Below the pieces are notes generated by a model. The model worked only from the letters and a program-made list of their open reading frames with translations, had not been told where the DNA came from and made no database searches. Below are positions 1-8,025 of a DNA stretch of 23,796 nucleotides, one piece after another. The position numbers were made by a program, and so were the translations under genes. Each line of letters begins with the position of its first letter. Position 1 is the first letter of the stretch. The stretch comes from Lachnoclostridium sp. UBA6475 (lineage in GTDB: Bacteria > Bacillota > Clostridia > Lachnospirales > Lachnospiraceae), in the NCBI GenBank assembly GCA_002435545.1, contig DJNB01000162.1, forward strand, positions 1-23,796, read 5' to 3'.

Positions 1-3000
1 TTCCGACAGAAGTACCACCGGTAATTGTTCAGAAACTTACCTTAGATAAGTCAGAACTTGCGATTTCCCAGACAGAGACAGCAAAGATTACCGCAAAAGC
101 AGATCCGGCTGGAACAGTGACATGGTCAAGTTCGGACGAAAAGATTGCTTCCGTAGACCAGAACGGTAAAGTTACCGGTATCGGGGTAGGAAGCGCAGTG
201 ATCACAGCAAAGATTGGAGACGCTGTCGCAACATGTGAAGTAAAAGTAGGTGCTAAGATTTACGAAGTAAAATCCATTGGTTCCATTAACGCGGATCAGG
301 GAAGTATCGCAGTTACTTTTACAGAAAAAGCAGATGCAGCCGTCCTGGCAGGAACCACGATCAAAGTGGTAAATGTGAACAGCAAAGAAAAACTTACAGC
401 TACCTTTAAAGAGCTTACAGAAGACGGTACAAGTGCAGTCTATGTGTTTGAACCGGAAGATGCTGCGAAGATCCAGAACGGAAATTATACGGTAGAATCC
501 AGTGATATCAATATTTCAGAGGACAATGCGACAACAAGTGCACGCGTGGATATAACAGGATCTTCCATCAAAGGATTGATCTATACCCGCAGTGGAGGAA
601 TGTACAATACAGTCCGCCGTGTGCCGAATGCTTCTATTACGATTAATAAAGAGACAACATATTCCGACGAGGATGGTTTTTATCAGAAAAATGTAATTGA
701 CGATACCTATCCGGAAGTGCTTGTAAAAGCAGATGGATATTTTGATGAAACCCAGGAGCAGGTAAAAGTAACTTCAAACAAAGCTTCTGCATATAACTTC
801 GAGATGGAAGTTTATGATGTAGAAAAAGTTTATCTTTATGGTACGGTTACCAAAGCCGGTGATGCGAAAACTACCGTAGAAGGCGCAGATGTAGTATTGT
901 ACCGCATGGAAGACGGCAAAAAAGTGGAAGTGGTAAGAGTCAGCACAGATGACAAAGGAAAATTTGTGTTTGCAAATGCCGATGCCGATTTTAGTAAATT
1001 CGGTGTTCAGGATACTTCCGCAGTAAGATTTTCAAGATATGACGGATTGAATTCCAAAGATAAATATGTCATTGAAATCCACAAAGACCTCAATGCAGGC
1101 AATCTCTTTGATGTATATGAACCATATGAATCCAAAGAATTTGAACTTGGTTCCAAACGTGGTGTCGATGTCGGAACGTCTTTGAATGCCGTTGAGGCTT
1201 TGAAAGAAATGACAATTCAGTTGTCCTGGGATAAAGATTACAGCAGCAAAGGGGATCTTCATACAACTCTTTATGATACCGACGGATGTACCGAGCTGGT
1301 GTCCGATGTATTGACATTAGAGGATGACGATTTCACAAGCAGTACAGAAAAGAAAGAATTGAAAGAAAATGCTTATCAGTTGATCAAGCATCAGTTCTTC
1401 AACGAAAAGACCAATGTAAAACCAACGCTTCCGGCAGGTACATATTATCTTGTTATTCGTGCATGGAACAATGCAGAGGATAAACAGGAAGGTGCGACGG
1501 TAGTTTGTCCGGTAACGGTTACTCCTGGTAGTGTAGCAAATGCAAAGAGCGGAGTGGTTACTAAAGATGTAGAAAGAAGTGTTTACTGCACAGCAAGTAT
1601 TTCGGATGAATTTAACAAGACCGTGCTTGAAAATCAGGGTACGACATTGAACACTCTGGTAGATAACAAAGGTACACTTTCCAGTGAAGCCGTTTCCTTT
1701 GAATCTTATGTATACCAGAAAGTAGATGGAGTAGACGTATTACTCGATAAGATTAGTGGCCATCAGTTTACAAAGAATGAAAATGATGTTTACTCTTCGA
1801 ACTTCAAACAGACATTTGTAGATGCAGATAAGACATATGTGATCAAGACAGAGAAGTCTCATCTTGTAGATGCGAATGAATCTGAATTTAAGGGAACAGA
1901 CAAAAACTGGAATGTTGATTTCAATGCGAGTGCAAACGTGATCAATGTGAAATTTGCAGATACAGAGTGCTTTGTTGATATGCTGCAGCAGGATAATACG
2001 GCAGCTGCCGATGATACAGTATATCTCAATGCAATCCGTGTTACGGTTTACAAAAAAGGCACGACAACCGAATTGGAAACACGTACCATTCCGATTGACA
2101 GAGAATTGACAATCAATGATCTTGTAAACGGAATCGATATTCCACAAGATGAAGTGGAGGCAAAAGGTCTTCCTGTAGGTGACTGTGCGGTAGATTTTGA
2201 ATTTGAAAATTACAAATTAGATACTTCCGATTCTACCAACAAGGATAAAACAGAAGAGATCATTGATCTTCAGGATGCGAAACTCGTATGTAATGCAAAA
2301 TACGAAAAAGTATATCCAACGATGATCAGTGGAGTTATTTCCTATGAAGATACAACAAAGACAGTACCTGACAATGGTACGGCAGTTCTCTACAATGAGG
2401 ACTTCACGAAAATTGTTGCAGCTTCCAGATTCGAAACAGTCAATGGATTGACAACATTCACTCTCGCAGACGGAGAAGACGGTAACTTCCAGGGAGGTAC
2501 TTACCAGCTGCTTATCCGAGGCGAAGGTCTGGACTATGCAGTAAAAGAGATCAAGATTGAGACAAATGAAGTAAAACAGGATGCAAGTTTTGAAAATCTG
2601 GCAGTCGGCGGAACAACGACAATGAAGCCACAGGTGAAAACGAACACCAACGATGGATTGAGTGGCAATGCCTTTGTTACTGCTTACGACAAATATTACA
2701 TCGATCCTTGGAATCTTGATGCAGTCGATGTTATTGCGGCAAATGTACTTCGTGGAAATGAGTACAATGGTGCATTCGCTCTGAAACGTGAAAGCGGTGA
2801 CGAATTCACATGGCAGAGAAAGAATATGTCAAAAGGTGATTATAAGGTTGAGGTATATTCAGATCTGACAGATGATGAAACATTTGATGTACCGCTTCGT
2901 TCCACGTATGAAAGTAAATTGGAAGTACAGCTTACAAAATACGATAATCTTGTTCGCATCCAGTTATCGATTACGAATGATAAAACGGATAAAGAGGTTG

Positions 3001-3239
3001 CTTTTGAAAACGGCCAGGTAGATTATATCACGGCAGTAAGTAAAGACGGTGAAATCTCTTTCCAGGGAGTTATGATCCGTGACGAGCAGGAAAAAGATAC
3101 CGGCTACTTCTACGTACCGGAAGGAAAAGAATACAGCATCAGTATTTATTCCAACAAAAACTATGTAGAGACGGCAGTAAGACCGGCTCAGTACAATGAA
3201 AATGAAAAAGTTAGTGTGACTGTATTGTCGATTGAATAA
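1..3239 (+). CDS. Large secreted/surface protein with BIG2 and carboxypeptidase-regulatory-like domains (5'-partial)
   Basis: The reading frame is open from base 3 without a start, so the N-terminus, including any signal peptide, lies outside the window. About 1,078 residues remain. Bases about 36-270 encode a bacterial Ig-like group 2 domain (LTLDKSEL start, TWSSSDEKIASVD core, GKVTGIGVGSAVITAK end). Bases about 570-800 and 840-1000 resemble carboxypeptidase regulatory-like beta-sandwiches (a GxV/I start, then NASI or GADVVLY, then a TDDKGKF- or SDEDGFY-type turn). The rest is acidic, Thr/Asp-rich, beta-type sequence that I do not recognise. No LPXTG, SLH or C-terminal membrane anchor is visible; it ends in VTVLSIE. 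Such proteins usually sit at the cell surface and serve adhesion or polysaccharide contact; that role is inference. A hairpin terminator follows the stop. Confidence 0.8.
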   Translation, partial: PTEVPPVIVQKLTLDKSELAISQTETAKITAKADPAGTVTWSSSDEKIASVDQNGKVTGIGVGSAVITAKIGDAVATCEVKVGAKIYEVKSIGSINADQGSIAVTFTEKADAAVLAGTTIKVVNVNSKEKLTATFKELTEDGTSAVYVFEPEDAAKIQNGNYTVESSDINISEDNATTSARVDITGSSIKGLIYTRSGGMYNTVRRVPNASITINKETTYSDEDGFYQKNVIDDTYPEVLVKADGYFDETQEQVKVTSNKASAYNFEMEVYDVEKVYLYGTVTKAGDAKTTVEGADVVLYRMEDGKKVEVVRVSTDDKGKFVFANADADFSKFGVQDTSAVRFSRYDGLNSKDKYVIEIHKDLNAGNLFDVYEPYESKEFELGSKRGVDVGTSLNAVEALKEMTIQLSWDKDYSSKGDLHTTLYDTDGCTELVSDVLTLEDDDFTSSTEKKELKENAYQLIKHQFFNEKTNVKPTLPAGTYYLVIRAWNNAEDKQEGATVVCPVTVTPGSVANAKSGVVTKDVERSVYCTASISDEFNKTVLENQGTTLNTLVDNKGTLSSEAVSFESYVYQKVDGVDVLLDKISGHQFTKNENDVYSSNFKQTFVDADKTYVIKTEKSHLVDANESEFKGTDKNWNVDFNASANVINVKFADTECFVDMLQQDNTAAADDTVYLNAIRVTVYKKGTTTELETRTIPIDRELTINDLVNGIDIPQDEVEAKGLPVGDCAVDFEFENYKLDTSDSTNKDKTEEIIDLQDAKLVCNAKYEKVYPTMISGVISYEDTTKTVPDNGTAVLYNEDFTKIVAASRFETVNGLTTFTLADGEDGNFQGGTYQLLIRGEGLDYAVKEIKIETNEVKQDASFENLAVGGTTTMKPQVKTNTNDGLSGNAFVTAYDKYYIDPWNLDAVDVIAANVLRGNEYNGAFALKRESGDEFTWQRKNMSKGDYKVEVYSDLTDDETFDVPLRSTYESKLEVQLTKYDNLVRIQLSITNDKTDKEVAFENGQVDYITAVSKDGEISFQGVMIRDEQEKDTGYFYVPEGKEYSISIYSNKNYVETAVRPAQYNENEKVSVTVLSIE

Positions 3240-3271
3240 GAACGATAGAACAATTCAGTAACAAAAAATGG

Positions 3272-3313
3272 AAACTGTCCAAAGATTTGAAAAAAATTTT
3301 TGGGCAGTTTTTA
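3272..3313 (+). terminator. Intrinsic terminator after the large surface protein gene
   Basis: A 10-bp stem (AAACTGTCCA at 3272-3281 with TGGGCAGTTT at 3301-3310, one G-U pair) encloses an A/T-rich loop and runs into a short T tract. It lies 33 bases after the stop codon. Confidence 0.7.
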
Positions 3314-3344
3314 AATAAAGTCCCTACTTTAGGACAGGGTTTTG

Positions 3345-3353
3345 TGGTACAAT
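3345..3353 (+). promoter_or_regulatory. Extended -10 promoter for the small exported protein gene
   Basis: TGG-TACAAT at 3345-3353 is an extended -10 element. No good -35 is seen at the proper distance. The predicted transcript would begin near 3360, leaving a leader of about 50 bases that contains a small inverted repeat (CAGAAG at 3361-3366 with CTTCTG at 3375-3380). Confidence 0.5.
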
Positions 3354-3411
3354 GGAAATACAGAAGCCAAAGGACTTCTGAAATGTTGATAAAATAAGGA
3401 GGAAAAAGAGT

Positions 3412-3777
3412 ATGAAACGTAGTATAATAGCAGTATTACTGCTGCTTGCCCTTTTGGGAACGGTTGCCGTACCGGGGGATTTTGCACAGGCAAAGACAAC
3501 AAAATATGAGGTGTACAATTCCAAGCAGGCAAAAGTCCGTGGCAGTAAACTGATTGTAAAAGGACCGCTTTATGTAGGAACAAAGCAGATCAAAAAGAAA
3601 AAAGTATTTGTCCTTACCGGCAAAACCAAGTATTGGAGTCCGAATTATTATGGTTCGGATCCTATGATGGGAAAGAAGCTGACAAAAGAAGAATTTAAGG
3701 ATTTATTGAAATCGCAGTTAGGTTTAACCATTAAAGTTACCAATGGAAAAGTCACAAAATGCGAGGTGTCATCCTGA
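3412..3777 (+). CDS. Small exported protein of unknown function
   Basis: A 121-residue protein with a clear signal peptide: MKR, a hydrophobic stretch at residues 5-20, and likely cleavage after FAQA (residue 27). The mature part is about 94 residues, lysine-rich and basic (several KK runs, KKKKV), with predicted beta character and one cysteine near the C-terminus (CEVSS). AAGGAGG at 3396-3402 sits nine bases before the ATG and fixes the start. The leader peptide resembles that of the protein starting at 4570: both would be cut after residue 27, both have a proline 5-6 residues before the cut, and both continue with lysine. I do not recognise a family. The exonuclease gene starts 51 bases downstream with no terminator between, so the two may be cotranscribed. 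Confidence 0.75.
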   Translation: MKRSIIAVLLLLALLGTVAVPGDFAQAKTTKYEVYNSKQAKVRGSKLIVKGPLYVGTKQIKKKKVFVLTGKTKYWSPNYYGSDPMMGKKLTKEEFKDLLKSQLGLTIKVTNGKVTKCEVSS

Positions 3778-3828
3778 TAATGGATTTAAAATAAAGAGCA
3801 GTATACCGGCGGATAGGAGAGATGTTTT

Positions 3829-4494
3829 ATGAGGTATATCGTAGTAGATCTGGAAATGAACCGAATGGACAAGAAATACAAAGAAGAACGCCAAATCTGT
3901 AATATGGAAATTATCGAGATTGGTGCTGTCATGCTGGACGATTCTTTCCGGGAAATAGCACATTATAAAACCTATGTAAAACCACAATTCAGCGAAAGTA
4001 TTGGTGCATTTTACGAAAAATTGACAGGCATCACGACAGCGATGGTAGAGGACGCACCGGTGTTTGAAGATGCGATCCGCGACTTCCTGGCATGGTGTAA
4101 GGCAGATGGCACAGAAGTGCAGATCTGTACGTGGAGTGATACGGATTACAGTCAGGTGGCGCATGAAATGAAACTGAAAAACTACGAACCGACGAAAGAA
4201 GAGGAAGAGGTACTGCGGGACTGGTATGATTTTCAGAAAGAATATGGTGAAGTGGTTGGCTTCAGCAAAGCCGTTTCGCTGGAAAACGCCCTTTTATATG
4301 CCGGTGTAGATTTTCAAGGCAGGCAGCATGATGCCTTGGTGGACGCCAGAAATACAGCGGAACTGCTGCTGATCGTGCGCGATGAAAGCAAACGGGAGAA
4401 AGCCCTTGGAAAAGCCATTGAAGCGATGCAGGAAAAGGAAATGGGAACTTCATTGGGAGAAATGTTTGATTTTTCGGCATTTTTAGCGAATTAA
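3829..4494 (+). CDS. DEDDh-family 3'-5' exonuclease (DnaQ/KapD-like)
   Basis: A 221-residue cytoplasmic protein with the Exo I motif VVDLEMN at residues 5-11 (metal ligands Asp7 and Glu9), an Exo II region around ICTWSDTDYSQ, and the Exo III motif HDALVDARNTAELL with His167 and Asp172. That pattern is the RNase T/DNA polymerase III epsilon fold, which removes nucleotides from 3' ends with two metal ions. The length fits stand-alone members such as KapD or ERI-type nucleases rather than a polymerase subunit. The real substrate, RNA or DNA, cannot be told from sequence. The start is supported by AGGAGA about ten bases upstream of the ATG at 3829. It lies between two genes for exported proteins, which says little about its role. 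Confidence 0.85.
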   Translation: MRYIVVDLEMNRMDKKYKEERQICNMEIIEIGAVMLDDSFREIAHYKTYVKPQFSESIGAFYEKLTGITTAMVEDAPVFEDAIRDFLAWCKADGTEVQICTWSDTDYSQVAHEMKLKNYEPTKEEEEVLRDWYDFQKEYGEVVGFSKAVSLENALLYAGVDFQGRQHDALVDARNTAELLLIVRDESKREKALGKAIEAMQEKEMGTSLGEMFDFSAFLAN

Positions 4495-4527
4495 GGGAAA
4501 AATTGAAAAAGGTTTTGACATCCCTCA

Positions 4528-4536
4528 TGCTATACT
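4528..4536 (+). promoter_or_regulatory. Extended -10 promoter for the repeat-linker surface protein
   Basis: TGC-TATACT at 4528-4536 is an extended -10. A perfect TTGACA lies at 4515-4520, but only ten bases upstream, too close to act as its -35. The promoter therefore probably relies on the extended -10. Confidence 0.5.
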
Positions 4537-4569
4537 CATAGAGAAAAAATAAGAAAATGGAGTGATAGC

Positions 4570-6711
4570 ATGAAAAAGAAAATTATTGCAGTAACCATGA
4601 TCCTGGCAATTGCCTTGGAAATGTTTGCCTTGCCGGATGTGTCACAGGCAAAGAAAAGCGAAAAACTTTCTTTTACGAAGGCAACCATCGAAAAAGGAAA
4701 AACCAAAGTACTTTGCTTGAAAAATGCTTCCAAAAAGGTTAAATGGACCGTAAAAAATAAGAAAATCGTGTCCGTAAAACCATATGGAAAATACAAAGCC
4801 AAAGCAAAGATACAGGCCAAAAAGGTGGGAAAAACAACCGTCGTGGCACAGGCAAAAAATGGAAAAAAGAAACGCTGTACCATAAAGGTTGTGGAAAAGA
4901 AAGTTTCTGATAACATACAAGAAGTGCCAGCGACAGCCCCGGCACAGACAACAGCTCCGGCACAGACAACAGCTCCAGTGCAGACGACAGCTCCGGCGCA
5001 GACAACGGAACCAGCGCAGACGACAGCTCCGGCACAGACGACAACCCCGGCGCAGACAACAGCTCCGGCACAGACGACAGCTCCGGCGCAGACAACAGCT
5101 CCGGCGCAGACAACAGCTCCGGCACAGACGACAGAACCAAGTGAAAGCACCGAACCAAGCGAAAGCGCAGCACCAAGCGAAAGTGCAGAGCCAAGTCCAA
5201 GTACTTCTCCGGAAGTCACACAGATGGAAGAAGTTCCGCAGTTTTATGAATTCAAATCTTACAATGGAGAAGAATTTGAAGAGGAACAGAATGAACTTCA
5301 GTCACTCTCCTATCAGGAATTTGAGGAGAAAAAAGCATCTGCTTATGATATTAATCAGGGAGACTACTTATATCTGTATCTGGTATTCAAAAACTATAAA
5401 AGAGACAGTCTGGTGGAAATCGTATTAAATGACAGCCAGTATGGAGATAAGCAGATTTACACTTCTGCCGCTTCGGTTAATAAGATCGTAAGTGTAGATA
5501 CACATTATGATGAAGATATGAGAGTCTATATGACCGAGGTGCTGCTGCGTATGCCAAAGACCAAAGAAGGATCGAAAGAGCGCAGAGTAGAAATAGATGA
5601 AGTGGTATTTCTTCGTGAAATGCTGGGATTGAAAGGGTTAGTGGATCTGGCTCATGCAAGGATGTCAAATGTTACATTCAGGGTCAGTGATACACCGCTG
5701 CCATCGTATGATTCGTATTTCTCTTTTAGTGAGAAGGCAAATGGAACCTATAGCGTAACAAAAGTGACAAAGGATGATGATGTGCCGGATATCTTATATA
5801 TTCCGCGGACTTACAAAGGAAAACCGGTTACCCAGATTGCGGATGGCGCATTTGAAGGTAGTATGATGAAAACGATCATTATACCCGGCTCGATAACAAA
5901 AATTGGAGATAACATGACAGGTATGACGGGTGCTCCGAACCTAAGCAGCATTATTATGCTGGGAAAACCTCCGGTATTAGGAACTTTTTCACTGACGATG
6001 TCACAATTACAGGGTGGCTGTAAGATATATGTACCTTACCGTCTGGCTTGGAAGTATCAAAAAAGTGGATGGAGTTCCGAGTATAAGAATCTGATGTATT
6101 ACCAGGATCCGGATGGTACGATGAAAAAAATTTCAGAGTATGTAATTACCGGAGACGAAACAGATGATGAGGAAGAAGAAGCAGCAGAAAATGTTGCGTC
6201 GAGTACCGATAATCTTGTGGAAAATAACCTTGCGACAGTATCCTGCCTGGTATACCGTCCTGCAACGGAAACGGAAAGCGGTGGTTATGAAACAATAGTA
6301 TGTGAGAAGGAGGATCAGGGAGTTAAAACCGTTCCCGGCGGCAGGATGACAATGATCAGTTTCACAGACAAATTGGAAGAAAATGGAATTCGTATTGCGG
6401 AGTATGATGCTGTCAAGATCCGATATCAGGCATATGAAGCAGATGGTACAAAAGCAAATGCAATGGGAAGTGAAAGCTGGGGTGGAAAACTCTGTCTTGC
6501 TTCGCAGGATAACTTGAATGGATATTCAGACGGTTTATACAGTGAGTATTTAGCCGATGAAAATTTATGCCGCGGGACGATGTATTTGGATTTCAATAAT
6601 GTAGACGACAATCCGGAAATTGTTGCAGGAATTAATTTCCAGGTTGACTCACTTGGTTCAGATCAGTATTATCAGATCGAGGAAGTTCGTCTTGTGAAAT
6701 ATAAGCGGTAA
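4570..6711 (+). CDS. Exported multidomain protein: BIG2-like domain, Pro/Thr repeat linker, BspA-type LRR, C-terminal beta domain
   Basis: 713 residues. Residues 1-27 are a signal peptide ending SQA. Residues 31-112 are a very lysine-rich BIG2-like Ig domain (KLSFTKATIEKGKTK at the start, KKVGKTTVVAQAKNGKKKR near the end). Residues 123-188 are eleven copies of a six-residue APAQTT unit, then a Ser/Glu/Pro stretch to about residue 215, together an extended wall-spanning linker. Residues about 224-375 are an unassigned beta-rich domain. Residues about 409-514 carry BspA-like LRR_5 features (ITQIADGAF-type and IIIPGSITKIGD motifs, CKIYVPY). After an acidic spacer (DDEEEEAAEN), residues about 557-713 form another beta domain that could bind a ligand such as a glycan; this is inference. 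There is no LPXTG. The ribosome site is modest (GGAGTG). A surface adhesin or scaffold is the most likely role. Confidence 0.75.
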   Translation: MKKKIIAVTMILAIALEMFALPDVSQAKKSEKLSFTKATIEKGKTKVLCLKNASKKVKWTVKNKKIVSVKPYGKYKAKAKIQAKKVGKTTVVAQAKNGKKKRCTIKVVEKKVSDNIQEVPATAPAQTTAPAQTTAPVQTTAPAQTTEPAQTTAPAQTTTPAQTTAPAQTTAPAQTTAPAQTTAPAQTTEPSESTEPSESAAPSESAEPSPSTSPEVTQMEEVPQFYEFKSYNGEEFEEEQNELQSLSYQEFEEKKASAYDINQGDYLYLYLVFKNYKRDSLVEIVLNDSQYGDKQIYTSAASVNKIVSVDTHYDEDMRVYMTEVLLRMPKTKEGSKERRVEIDEVVFLREMLGLKGLVDLAHARMSNVTFRVSDTPLPSYDSYFSFSEKANGTYSVTKVTKDDDVPDILYIPRTYKGKPVTQIADGAFEGSMMKTIIIPGSITKIGDNMTGMTGAPNLSSIIMLGKPPVLGTFSLTMSQLQGGCKIYVPYRLAWKYQKSGWSSEYKNLMYYQDPDGTMKKISEYVITGDETDDEEEEAAENVASSTDNLVENNLATVSCLVYRPATETESGGYETIVCEKEDQGVKTVPGGRMTMISFTDKLEENGIRIAEYDAVKIRYQAYEADGTKANAMGSESWGGKLCLASQDNLNGYSDGLYSEYLADENLCRGTMYLDFNNVDDNPEIVAGINFQVDSLGSDQYYQIEEVRLVKYKR
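4936..5133 (+). repeat. Eleven tandem 18-bp repeats encoding xPxQTT
   Basis: Eleven in-frame 18-bp units encode APAQTT with minor variants: one APVQTT, one EPAQTT, one TPAQTT. Nucleotide differences are mainly third-position changes (GCA/GCG, ACA/ACG). The unit length is a multiple of three, so gain or loss of units changes linker length without breaking the frame. The same array makes long artefactual ORFs in other frames. Confidence 0.9.
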
Positions 6712-6740
6712 ACAGATATTTGAAATTAACCGGAATATAA

Positions 6741-6790
6741 TAATACCCCCCTCATGCAGGTCTTAGGGACAATGCGTGAGGGGGTTATTA
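6741..6790. terminator. Bidirectional terminator between convergent genes
   Basis: An 18-base arm at 6741-6758 pairs with 6773-6790 with one mismatch and one G-U pair; the loop is 14 bases. It lies between the stop of the LRR protein (+) and the stop of trpS (-). A/T-rich sequence flanks both sides, so it can serve both transcripts. Confidence 0.85.
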
Positions 6791-6800
6791 GCATATAAAA

Positions 6801-7847
6801 TTAATCAAAGTAATCAATCTTCATCGCATGTTTTACTTCCGAAAGTGTCTGTGCGGCTACTTCACGCGCTTTTACACTGCCTTTGCGAAGAATTTCCATG
6901 ACTGCCGGGATGTCTTTTTCCAATTCGTGGCGGCGTGCCTGGATCGGTTCGAGTTCTTCCATCAAAACCGCATAGAGGAACTTCTTCACTTTGACATCGC
7001 CAAGACCGCCTTTGGTATAGTGGTCTTTTAATTCCTGAAGATTTGCGTATTCCGGAAGATGATGTTCAAAATGCGCATCGTTACAAAAAGCATCCAGATA
7101 GGTAAATACGGTATTGCCTTCCAGTTTTCCGGGATCTTCAACGCGGATGTGATCCGGATCGGTATACATGCTCATCACCTTTTTGCGGATGTCATCCGGA
7201 TTGTCTGCAAGGTAGATGCAGTTGCCAAGAGATTTACTCATCTTTGCTTTTCCATCTGTACCCGGAAGACGCATACAAGCCTGATTTTCAGGAAGAAAAG
7301 CCTTTGGCATCACGAGAACTTCTTCTCCATAAGTCGTGTTGAAACTGCGGACGATCTCGCGTGCCTGCTCCAGCATTGGCAGCTGGTCTTCGCCGACCGG
7401 TACGACATTTGCTTTAAAAGCAGTGATATCTGCGGTCTGACTGATCGGATAGGTGAAGAAACCTACCGGGATACTGGAATTAAATCCGCGAAGCTGAATC
7501 TCGCTTTTCACCGTAGGATTTCGTTTCAAACGTGACACGGTGACAAGATTTGCATAATAAAATGTCAATTCGGTCAGTTCGGAGATGTAAGACTGAACAA
7601 ACAATGTCGATTTGGCTGGATCCAATCCGCAGGACATATAGTCCAAAGCAACTTCTGAGATATTGCTGCGTACTTTCTCCGGATTGTCAAAATTATCTGT
7701 CAAAGCCTGTGCATCTGCGATCATAATATATACGGAATCATATTCGCCTGAGTTTTGAAGCTCAACGCGGCGTTTTAAGGAGCCGACGTAATGTCCGACA
7801 TGAAGTCTTCCGGTTGGCCGGTCTCCGGTTAGAATTATTTTACTCAT
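6801..7847 (-). CDS. trpS: Tryptophanyl-tRNA synthetase
   Basis: 348 residues. It charges tRNA-Trp with tryptophan using ATP in the cytoplasm. Class I signatures are clear: PTGRLHVGH with the HIGH equivalent HVGH at residues 16-19, and KMSKS at residues 202-206 followed by LGN. The frame is open upstream to 7889, but the start at 7847 is preferred because it begins MSKIILTGDRPTG like the family and has an AAAGGA ribosome site just before it. The usual family length is about 330-350, so the gene is complete. It stands alone, transcribed from a strong promoter at 7895-7923, and converges with the upstream surface-protein gene. The predicted 5' leader is only about 40 bases, too short for a T-box. 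Confidence 0.95.
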   Translation of the reverse strand: MSKIILTGDRPTGRLHVGHYVGSLKRRVELQNSGEYDSVYIMIADAQALTDNFDNPEKVRSNISEVALDYMSCGLDPAKSTLFVQSYISELTELTFYYANLVTVSRLKRNPTVKSEIQLRGFNSSIPVGFFTYPISQTADITAFKANVVPVGEDQLPMLEQAREIVRSFNTTYGEEVLVMPKAFLPENQACMRLPGTDGKAKMSKSLGNCIYLADNPDDIRKKVMSMYTDPDHIRVEDPGKLEGNTVFTYLDAFCNDAHFEHHLPEYANLQELKDHYTKGGLGDVKVKKFLYAVLMEELEPIQARRHELEKDIPAVMEILRKGSVKAREVAAQTLSEVKHAMKIDYFD

Positions 7848-7894
7848 AATAATATCCTTTCCTGCATTTCCTCTATCTACAATATGCAAAAAAT

Positions 7895-7923
7895 ATTATA
7901 CCAATAAATACAAAAATATGCAA
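7895..7923 (-). promoter_or_regulatory. Sigma-A promoter of trpS
   Basis: Read on the - strand: TTGCAT (7918-7923), a 17-base spacer, then TATAAT (7895-7900). Transcription would begin near 7888, about 40 bases before the trpS start. Confidence 0.75.
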
Positions 7924-7929
7924 GAACGA

Positions 7930-7958
7930 TTGAAAAAAAACACGGGGCATGGTATACT
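7930..7958 (+). promoter_or_regulatory. Sigma-A promoter of the xylanase gene
   Basis: TTGAAA at 7930-7935, a 17-base spacer, and TATACT at 7953-7958 preceded by TGG (extended -10). It is divergent from and nearly abuts the trpS promoter; the two -35 boxes are six bases apart. Confidence 0.75.
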
Positions 7959-8025
7959 ATATATATTATTTTACAAATAAACTATATAATGTTTCTGTTA
8001 ATAGAACAGAAGCCAGGAGGTATCT

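Noticed and set aside
4536..5428. Long alternative-frame ORFs over the repeat region (an AGAVVC-repeat protein on the - strand and an Arg/Gln-rich one on the + strand)
   Set aside because: They are by-products of the 18-bp repeat, which is open in several frames. They lack ribosome sites and have implausible composition.
7848..7889. Upstream ATG extension of trpS
   Set aside because: The extra 14 residues do not resemble the family, no ribosome site precedes them, and the extension would begin at or before the predicted transcription start.
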